7,169 nucleotides of DNA from positions 1 through 7,169 of the forward strand of contig JAESSV010000021.1 of assembly GCA_016763895.1 (NCBI GenBank), given 5' to 3'. A program made the position numbers and the translations under genes. Shown piece after piece: positions 1 through 5,392 of this stretch (position 1 is its first letter; each line of letters starts with the position of its first letter). The notes beneath the pieces are model-generated. The model did no database searches and had not been told where the DNA came from. It saw nothing but the letters and a program-made list of their open reading frames with translations. Source of the DNA: Magnetovibrio sp. GTDB taxonomy: Bacteria > Pseudomonadota > Alphaproteobacteria > Rhodospirillales > Magnetovibrionaceae.

Positions 1-164
1 ATCGGTTTTTCGGGGTATAATGCAGACAGTTGACCGCCCACTTCATCCAGTGCATCGATGACATGACAGTTCATTTTCATCATGCCACATTGAAAAATGG
101 CGAACAAACCGACGGGACCGGCTCCAATAATAGCAACATCGGTACGGATGGATAAGTTGGGCAT
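1..164 (-). CDS. Ferredoxin–NADP reductase, thioredoxin-reductase-like (N-terminal part, cut by window edge)
   Basis: This flavoenzyme family moves electrons between NADPH and ferredoxin or flavodoxin in the cytoplasm, using FAD. Only the first 54 codons are in the window; the gene starts at the ATG complementary to 162-164 and runs off the left edge with no stop. The peptide has a beta strand followed by the dinucleotide-binding GAGPVG (residues 14-19), the FAD-ribose region [12 protein letters not shown] (34-45), and LYPEKP (49-54). That last motif is typical of the TrxR-like (type 2) ferredoxin–NADP reductases of Alphaproteobacteria and of Bacillus YumC. Thioredoxin reductase itself has a GAGPAG motif too but lacks the GGQ...LYPEKP run. 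The start is supported by a GGAG Shine-Dalgarno five bases upstream. The gene is divergent from tsaE and probably unrelated to it in function. The family call is firm; the exact electron partner cannot be told from this fragment. Confidence 0.88.
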   Translation of the reverse strand, partial: MPNLSIRTDVAIIGAGPVGLFAIFQCGMMKMNCHVIDALDEVGGQLSALYPEKP

Positions 165-166
165 GG

Positions 167-173
167 CCTCTCC
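167..173 (-). promoter_or_regulatory. Ribosome binding site of the ferredoxin–NADP reductase gene
   Basis: Read on the minus strand, GGAGAGG lies directly before CC and the ATG. The GGAG core is five bases from the start codon, which is good spacing. It fixes the start of the leftward gene. Confidence 0.7.
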
Positions 174-191
174 GGGGGAATGGGGGTTAAA

Positions 192-213
192 CTATAGGTG
201 CGAATCCTTATAG
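192..213. repeat. Short imperfect inverted repeat in the divergent promoter region
   Basis: CTATAGG (192-198) and CCTTATAG (206-213) are complementary apart from one extra base, around a seven-base spacer. It lies between the two divergent genes and could be a protein-binding site or chance. The arms are short and AT-rich, so it carries little weight alone. Confidence 0.25.
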
Positions 214-241
214 ACTGTATATCAGGTTCGCCCGCTGAATT

Positions 242-247
242 AAGGGA
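242..247 (+). promoter_or_regulatory. Probable ribosome binding site of tsaE
   Basis: AAGGGA lies upstream of the ATG at 261. The 13-base gap to the start codon is longer than ideal, so initiation may be modest. No better Shine-Dalgarno is visible near 261, and the alternative GTG at 198 has none that is convincing. Confidence 0.4.
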
Positions 248-260
248 AAAGTGCTGTTTT

Positions 261-740
261 ATGATTTCTCCTCCTGAATCCGTCGTTATTGAACTTGCCG
301 GACTGCCCGCGACCCGTGAACTGGCAGAATGCCTTGCGCGCATTGTCAAACCCGGTGATATTCTCGCGTTGTACGGGGATTTGGGGGTTGGAAAGTCTCA
401 AATGGCGCGTTGGTTTATCCGGGCTCTTACCAATGAAACCGAAGAAGTCCCCAGCCCCACGTTTACCCTTTTGCAAACCTATGAAAGTGATGTTGGCGAT
501 ATTTGTCATTTTGACCTGTACCGCCTTGAACGCGCCGAAGATGCTTTTGAGTTGGGTATTGAAGATGCCTTTCATGACAGCATTTCGATTATCGAATGGC
601 CTGATCGGTTGGGTCCTTATCTGCCCCGCAATCGCTTGGATATTCATCTCAAGGTCACCAAGGGCAAAAATCATCGCCAAGCCATTTTAACCCCCCACGC
701 CAATTGGTCCGAACGATTGCGAGATTGTGGACATGGTTGA
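261..740 (+). CDS. tsaE: TsaE, tRNA t6A37 threonylcarbamoyladenosine biosynthesis ATPase
   Basis: TsaE (formerly YjeE) is the small cytoplasmic P-loop ATPase that works with the TsaB–TsaD complex. TsaD transfers the threonylcarbamoyl group from the TsaC product to A37 of ANN-decoding tRNAs, and TsaE ATP hydrolysis resets the complex. The 159-residue product has the family's usual length. The Walker A motif GDLGVGKS spans residues 39-46; most relatives have GAGKT, so V43 and S46 are mild, tolerated variants. SPTFTL (65-70), HFDLYRL (83-89), the ELGIED segment (97-102) and IIEWPDR (110-116) follow in the standard order. I chose the ATG at 261 because it gives the typical N terminus. An in-frame GTG at 198 would add 21 residues with no family resemblance and would reach into the presumed promoter. 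The gene heads the operon, and its last 8 bases overlap amgK. Confidence 0.95.
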   Translation: MISPPESVVIELAGLPATRELAECLARIVKPGDILALYGDLGVGKSQMARWFIRALTNETEEVPSPTFTLLQTYESDVGDICHFDLYRLERAEDAFELGIEDAFHDSISIIEWPDRLGPYLPRNRLDIHLKVTKGKNHRQAILTPHANWSERLRDCGHG

Positions 741-1722
741 ACCCACGCGCGAAGACTTGCGCCAAACGTTTCTCAAGTCTTCAGGATGGGGAACGGCCAA
801 GCAAGATGCCTTGGCGGGCGATGCCTCAAATCGACGCTACATTCGTTTAAACAACAATGGCCAGCGCGCCATGTTGATGGACGCGCCCCCCGCCACCGAA
901 AACGTGCATTCCTTTATGCACATTGCCGGGCATTTAATTGCCCATGGGTTTAGCGCGCCGCAAATTTATGACGCAGATGAAACACTCGGTTTTTTGATTC
1001 TCGAAGATTTTGGCGACGATACCTTCACCAACCTGTTGGACCGCGACGAAAACGAACACGCCCTTTATACGCTGGCCACCGATACCTTGGCTCGACTTCA
1101 CCGGTTACCTGCGGCGGATGGTGTGCCGGATTATGACAATGATCGACTGCTCGCCGAAACGGCATTGTTGCCCGACTGTTATATGAAGGCTCACGGTTTG
1201 TCGGGGGACCGGGATCGTTACGATCAAATCTGGCTGGATCTTTTTGCGCGCGTTCACTTAGGGCCAACGACTTTGGTGTTGCGTGATTATCACGTCGATA
1301 TCCTGATGCGTTTAAAAGATCGTTTCGGTGTTGCCGCTTGTGGTTTGTTGGATTTTCAAGACGCTCTGGTGGGCCACCCGGCTTATGATTTGATGAGCTT
1401 GTTAGAAGATGCCCGGCGCGATGTTGACGGCGACCTGCAAGCCCAAATGATTGAGCGCTATCACGCCACGGTCGCGACCAAAGACCGAGCCGCCTTTGAT
1501 GAAGCCTATGCCATCTTGGCCGCGCAACGTCACGCCAAAGTCATTGGTATTTTTACACGGCTGGATCAACGCGATGGCAAGCCCCATTATTTAAAACACA
1601 TCGATCGTTTGTGGCGTTTGTTTGAACACAGCCTGAACCATCCAACCCTTGCCCCCATGAAGGCTTGGGTGGATCAATACATCCCCGCCGACGACCGCTG
1701 TGTTGCAAAGGATTGTTCATGA
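733..1722 (+). CDS. amgK: AmgK, N-acetylmuramate/N-acetylglucosamine anomeric kinase (APH fold)
   Basis: AmgK phosphorylates MurNAc or GlcNAc at the anomeric carbon with ATP, giving the alpha-1-phosphate used by MurU in cell-wall recycling. The product has 329 residues, the usual size. Family landmarks are [11 protein letters not shown] (29-39, N-lobe nucleotide loop), LMDAPP (48-53), ILEDFGDD (89-96, hinge region), the catalytic loop [11 protein letters not shown] (182-192, catalytic Asp185) and LLDFQDAL followed by GHPAYDL (metal-binding Asp207). One residue is odd. The position five after the catalytic Asp is Asn in the APH fold and coordinates Mg, but here it is Ile190 (ATC, one base from AAC). 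I chose the ATG at 733, which overlaps tsaE by 8 bases; a GTG at 727 would add two residues. No strong Shine-Dalgarno is visible, so coupling to tsaE translation is likely. Identity is firm from these motifs and from adjacent murU; activity is uncertain because of Ile190. Confidence 0.9.
   Translation: MVEPTREDLRQTFLKSSGWGTAKQDALAGDASNRRYIRLNNNGQRAMLMDAPPATENVHSFMHIAGHLIAHGFSAPQIYDADETLGFLILEDFGDDTFTNLLDRDENEHALYTLATDTLARLHRLPAADGVPDYDNDRLLAETALLPDCYMKAHGLSGDRDRYDQIWLDLFARVHLGPTTLVLRDYHVDILMRLKDRFGVAACGLLDFQDALVGHPAYDLMSLLEDARRDVDGDLQAQMIERYHATVATKDRAAFDEAYAILAAQRHAKVIGIFTRLDQRDGKPHYLKHIDRLWRLFEHSLNHPTLAPMKAWVDQYIPADDRCVAKDCS
1707..1712 (+). promoter_or_regulatory. Ribosome binding site of murU
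   Basis: AAAGGA sits inside the end of amgK, six bases before the ATG at 1719. It decides the murU start against an in-frame ATG at 1665, which would add 18 unrelated residues. Confidence 0.8.
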
Positions 1723-2420
1723 AAGCGATGATTTTGGCGGCCGGGCTTGGCACCCGCATGCGGCCTTTGACCGATGTGCATCCAAAGCCTTTGTTACAGG
1801 TCGCAGGCCAGCCATTGATCGACTGGGCATTGGATCGGCTTGAAGACGCGGGCTGCACGGACACCTTGGTGAACCTGCATTATCTGGGCGAACAAATTGA
1901 AAGCCACCTCAAAGACCGGGCCTCTTTCATTTGGGAAAACCCCGTTTTAGAAACAGGCGGCGGGGTGCAAAATGCCATTGACCACGGCCATTTTAAAGAT
2001 CACCCGTTTTATGTGTGCAACGCCGATAATTTATGGCTGGACGGCGATACACGTGCCTTGTCGCGGCTAGCAGACGTCTGGAATGACGACACCATGGATG
2101 GCTTGTTGTTGTTGCAAGATGTTCAAGACGCCAACGGCTATGACGGGGCGGGTGACTTTTGGTGCGATGGGGACACAGCTCCCTTAAAACGCCTGAAGGA
2201 TGGCACCGGCCACAATGCCTTTGTCTTTACGGGGGTGCAAATTTTACATCCTCGCTTGTTTGAAAATGCCCCCGGCGGGGCTTATTCTTTGAATGTGCTT
2301 TATGACAAAGCCTTGGCCCAGGGCCGTTTGCATGGCGTAAAACATTCCGGCGCGTGGCACCATGTGGGCACCCCTGAATCATTAGCTGAAACCGATGCGA
2401 TACTCAGGGGGGCGTCTTGA
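1719..2420 (+). CDS. murU: MurU, N-acetylmuramate-1-phosphate uridylyltransferase
   Basis: MurU joins MurNAc-alpha-1-phosphate and UTP to give UDP-MurNAc and pyrophosphate, the step after AmgK. Together they feed recycled MurNAc back to peptidoglycan synthesis without MurA and MurB, which in pseudomonads gives intrinsic fosfomycin tolerance. The 233-residue product is a nucleotidyltransferase of the GT-A-like fold. It has the signature [13 protein letters not shown] (6-18), PKPLLQVAG with Lys23 (22-30), ETGGGVQNA (78-86, nucleotide/base contact), NADNLW with the metal-binding Asp103 (101-106), and [10 protein letters not shown] near the C terminus. Sugar-1-phosphate nucleotidyltransferases of the GlmU or RfbA type share the N-terminal signature, but the short length, the absence of a left-handed beta-helix domain and the preceding amgK favour MurU. 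The start ATG overlaps the amgK stop as ATGA, with a good Shine-Dalgarno. Confidence 0.9.
   Translation: MKAMILAAGLGTRMRPLTDVHPKPLLQVAGQPLIDWALDRLEDAGCTDTLVNLHYLGEQIESHLKDRASFIWENPVLETGGGVQNAIDHGHFKDHPFYVCNADNLWLDGDTRALSRLADVWNDDTMDGLLLLQDVQDANGYDGAGDFWCDGDTAPLKRLKDGTGHNAFVFTGVQILHPRLFENAPGGAYSLNVLYDKALAQGRLHGVKHSGAWHHVGTPESLAETDAILRGAS
2406..2412 (+). promoter_or_regulatory. Ribosome binding site supporting the TTG start of addB
   Basis: AGGGGGG lies at the end of murU. Its AGGGG core is six bases from the TTG at 2417. This purine run is the main reason to accept the rare TTG codon as the addB start, since no in-frame ATG or GTG is available nearby. Confidence 0.75.
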
Positions 2421-5392
2421 GCCAAACCAATATTTTCACCATTCCGTCCGATCAAAACTTTGTCGAAGCCTTGGCTCGGGGCATCTTAAACAAAGTGGGC
2501 GGCGCCCCTCATGCCTTGGCCCAAGTGACGGTGTTGTTGCCCACCCGGCGGGCCTGTCGGTCTTTGCGAGAAGCGTTTTTACGGCTGTCCGATGGCAAAC
2601 CCATGTTGTTGCCGCAAATGATGCCCTTGGGCGATGTGGATGAAGACGATTTGGCTTTGTCCACATCGGGCACCGCATACAGCCTTGATTTGGCCCCCGC
2701 CATGGGCAGCCTGAAACGCACCGTTTTATTGGCTCGTTATGTCATGAAAATGGATTCCGGAACGTCCCCGGATCAAGCTGTGCGCCTGGCCGAAGAACTT
2801 GCCAACCTTTTGGATCAAGTGCACACCGAAGGCCTGGATCTGGCCAAACTGCCCGGCTTGGTTCAAGACAAAGAATTGTCTTTGCACTGGGAAAAAACGG
2901 TAAAATTTCTATCCATCATCGGCGAGACATGGCCCCAAGTTTTGGCCGCCCAAGGGCTTTTGGATTCCGCTAAGCGCCGCGACAAAGTGTTGCGGGCGCG
3001 CGCCCAATCATGGGCTCGAAATCCACCCCAAGGTTTGTTGATTGCCGCCGGTTCAACGGGCACCATTCCCGCCACCGCAGACCTTTTACACATCATCGCC
3101 CATTCGCCCCTGGGCAATGTGGTTTTGCCCGGCCTTGACAACCACGCCCATGACGACGTGTGGGCAAATATAGAACCCAGCCATCCCCAATTTGGCATGG
3201 CGCAGTTGTTGAAAAAACTGGGTGTAGACCGAACGGATGTCAAGCTGTGGGACGGCGTTCAAGATTCCCACACCCAACGCGCCACGGTGTTAAATCGGGC
3301 GCTGGTTCCGGCTTCTGCGACGCATCTTTGGCGCGGGGATGCCTTAAACGATGACGTCCTTGACCAAGGCCTTGACGGCTTAGAACGCGTGGATTGTCCG
3401 GGCCCTCGCGAAGAAGCCCAAACCATTGCCTTGATCTTGCGCCAAGCCCTCAACACACCTGACCAAACCTCGGCACTGATCACCCCGGACCGCCAATTGG
3501 CGCGGCGGGTATCCGTGGAATTAACACGTTGGGGCGTGGATGTGGACGACAGCGCCGGACAACCTTTGGACCAGACGCCTCCGGGGGCCTTTTTTAATTT
3601 GGTGAGCGAAATGGTGGCGGATCAGTTTCATCCCGTAAGCTTGCTTGCGTGCCTGAAACACCCCTTGGCCGCAGGCGGCTTTGCCCCCCACCAGATGCGT
3701 TATCAAGTGCGCGCGTTAGAAGCCATTTGCCTGCGCGGGCCCAGACCCGAAGAAGGCCTTGCGGGTCTGGAAGCAAAATTTCGGGTGTTTAACAATGATG
3801 CCGATACGTACGCACAAACAAGCCTCAAAAAAATGGGGCTAAAGCCCACCCATGCCCGAAATATTTTGGCCATGTTGCAAGAGGTCTCCACGCCTTTTTC
3901 CAACCTGTTGAAAAATACAAAATCCTGTCCCTGTGATTTGTTAACGGCGCATGTGAAATTGTGCGAAGCCTTGGCCCGCACCGACAGCGCCCAAGACGAA
4001 CGCCATCTTTGGGCCGGGGACGCGGGCGATGCGCTAAGCACGTTTATCGCCGAAGCCCATGAAGCCTTGTTAAGTCTTGGGCCGATTTCTCCCGAACAAT
4101 ATCCAGCCTTAATCAAAGCCTTGATGATGGGGCGCGCGGTCCGGCCGCAATTTGGCAAACATCCCCGTGTGTTCATTTGGGGGCCTTTGGAAGCCCGCTT
4201 GCAACGCACCGACATTACGGTTTTGGGCGGACTGAACGAAGGCACATGGCCCGGCGATGTCGAAGCCAGCCCATGGATGAGCCGGCCCATGATGCAGGCC
4301 TTTGGTTTGGGCATGCCGGAACGGCGCGTCGGACTGTCGGCCCATGATTTTGTTCAGGCGGCCTCATCCCCCAAGGTATATTTAACACGTTCTGAACGCA
4401 GCGGGTCCAGCCCCCAAGTGCCCTCACGGTGGTTGGTGCGGCTAAACACCTTGCTGGGCGACAGGGCCTTGACAAGCCAAGGCCAATGGTTGGATTGGGC
4501 CAAACAATTAACCCAGCCTGACGGCCCGCCGCGCCCGTGCAAAGCTCCAAAACCAACGCCCCCCGTCAGCGCGCGACCCAAAAGATTATCCGTCACCGCC
4601 ATCGAAAAATGGATGCGTGATCCTTATGCCATTTATGCCGGGCGCATTTTAAATTTACAGCCCCTTGATGACATCGACGCGGATGCAAGTGCCGCCGACA
4701 AAGGCAACGTCATTCACTTGGTCTTGGAACGTTTCGTCACAGAAAACATGGACAGTCTGCCCGATGATCCCGTAACAGATTTGTTGCGCATCGGTGAAGA
4801 AGTGTTCCGCGAAAAAATTGCAAGCCCCGGCGTGAGGGCTTTTTGGTGGCCGCGCTTTAAACGCATTGCCGCATGGTTCGTGGATTTTGAAATCAAACGC
4901 CGAACCAACGGCCTTAAGCCCGCCTTGATCGAAGAACGCGGCCAAATTGACCTCAACGATTTCACCCTGTCGGCGCAAGTTGACCGTATGGATTTGGACT
5001 CGGGCGGGGGGTTGGTGATTTTGGATTATAAAACCGGGCAAGCTCCGTCCACCAGACTCGTGAACAGCGGCCTTACGCCGCAATTGCCTTTGGAAGGTGT
5101 GATTGCCTTGCGCGGTGGATTTAAAAATTTAAAACACGCAACGTCCTTGTCGGGCATGATGTATGTGCGTTTGACCGGGGGCCGGGTCGCGGGTGAAGAA
5201 AAACCCATTGGCCTTGAGGGCGACGAAGCCATGCAAAAAGCCGAAGAAGGTCTGCGCAAATTAATTGGTAAATTTCAGCTTCAAGACACACCGTATTTAT
5301 CGCGTCCCAGACCGATGTTTGAAAGTCGCTTTGGCGATTATGATCATTTGGCGCGGGTCAAAGAATGGACGGGCGAAGGGGATACCGCATGA
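2417..5392 (+). CDS. addB: AddB, double-strand break repair helicase-nuclease subunit (alphaproteobacterial type)
   Basis: AddB pairs with AddA to unwind and resect DNA double-strand ends, producing 3' single strands for RecA. The product has 991 residues, close to the usual length of the alphaproteobacterial AddB family. The N-terminal part carries [14 protein letters not shown] (37-50), where Firmicutes AddB has a Walker A motif. No GxxGxGK[ST] occurs anywhere, so this half is a helicase-like scaffold without ATP binding by that motif. A conserved block [12 protein letters not shown] lies near residue 605. The C terminus is a RecB-family nuclease: LSVTAIEKW (724-732), RDPYAIYA (734-741), GNVIH with His767, VDRMD with Asp856, and ILDYKTG with Asp870 and Lys872. 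These match the His, Asp, Asp, Lys set of RecB, so nuclease activity is expected. The C-terminal cysteines that hold the Fe-S cluster of Bacillus AddB are absent. Translation starts at TTG, overlapping the murU stop as TTGA. Confidence 0.95.
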   Translation: MSQTNIFTIPSDQNFVEALARGILNKVGGAPHALAQVTVLLPTRRACRSLREAFLRLSDGKPMLLPQMMPLGDVDEDDLALSTSGTAYSLDLAPAMGSLKRTVLLARYVMKMDSGTSPDQAVRLAEELANLLDQVHTEGLDLAKLPGLVQDKELSLHWEKTVKFLSIIGETWPQVLAAQGLLDSAKRRDKVLRARAQSWARNPPQGLLIAAGSTGTIPATADLLHIIAHSPLGNVVLPGLDNHAHDDVWANIEPSHPQFGMAQLLKKLGVDRTDVKLWDGVQDSHTQRATVLNRALVPASATHLWRGDALNDDVLDQGLDGLERVDCPGPREEAQTIALILRQALNTPDQTSALITPDRQLARRVSVELTRWGVDVDDSAGQPLDQTPPGAFFNLVSEMVADQFHPVSLLACLKHPLAAGGFAPHQMRYQVRALEAICLRGPRPEEGLAGLEAKFRVFNNDADTYAQTSLKKMGLKPTHARNILAMLQEVSTPFSNLLKNTKSCPCDLLTAHVKLCEALARTDSAQDERHLWAGDAGDALSTFIAEAHEALLSLGPISPEQYPALIKALMMGRAVRPQFGKHPRVFIWGPLEARLQRTDITVLGGLNEGTWPGDVEASPWMSRPMMQAFGLGMPERRVGLSAHDFVQAASSPKVYLTRSERSGSSPQVPSRWLVRLNTLLGDRALTSQGQWLDWAKQLTQPDGPPRPCKAPKPTPPVSARPKRLSVTAIEKWMRDPYAIYAGRILNLQPLDDIDADASAADKGNVIHLVLERFVTENMDSLPDDPVTDLLRIGEEVFREKIASPGVRAFWWPRFKRIAAWFVDFEIKRRTNGLKPALIEERGQIDLNDFTLSAQVDRMDLDSGGGLVILDYKTGQAPSTRLVNSGLTPQLPLEGVIALRGGFKNLKHATSLSGMMYVRLTGGRVAGEEKPIGLEGDEAMQKAEEGLRKLIGKFQLQDTPYLSRPRPMFESRFGDYDHLARVKEWTGEGDTA
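5376..5381 (+). promoter_or_regulatory. Ribosome binding site of addA
   Basis: AAGGGG near the end of addB lies seven bases before the ATG at 5389, which is good spacing. It supports coupled translation of the two subunits. Confidence 0.75.

Larger units (their letters stand above)
165..260. promoter_or_regulatory. Divergent intergenic region, presumed to hold promoters for both directions
   Basis: These 96 bases separate the leftward reductase gene from the rightward tsaE operon, so promoters for both should lie here or inside the neighbouring 5' ends. The middle (about 186-222) is AT-richer than the flanks. It contains TATA-like words on the plus strand at 209-214 and around 218-222, and an imperfect inverted repeat CTATAGG / CCTTATAG at 192-198 and 206-213. 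The best plus-strand pairing I can make is TTAAAC (187-192) with TATAGA (209-214) over a 16-base spacer, but this matches the sigma-70 -35 consensus poorly. No particular promoter or operator can be assigned with confidence. Confidence 0.4.

Noticed and set aside
198..260. GTG at 198 as the start of tsaE
   Set aside because: It would add 21 residues unlike TsaE N termini, covers the presumed promoter, and has no convincing Shine-Dalgarno. The ATG at 261 gives the usual family length.
727..732. GTG at 727 as the start of amgK
   Set aside because: It adds only two residues and has no better ribosome binding site than the ATG at 733. It cannot be excluded, but ATG is preferred.
1665..1718. ATG at 1665 as the start of murU
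   Set aside because: The extra 18 residues are arginine-rich and lie out of frame within amgK. The ATG at 1719 has a strong AAAGGA and gives the canonical [13 protein letters not shown] N terminus.
3827..3833. A7 tract in addB as a frameshift site
   Set aside because: Here the phase is AAA AAA ATG preceded by C, so it does not form an in-phase A-AAA-AAx heptamer, and the AddB frame continues intact on both sides.
3703..4314. 203-codon open frame on the minus strand inside addB
   Set aside because: It is antisense to a well-conserved part of addB, its translation resembles no family I recognise, and it has no plausible context. It looks like a shadow of the coding bias of addB.
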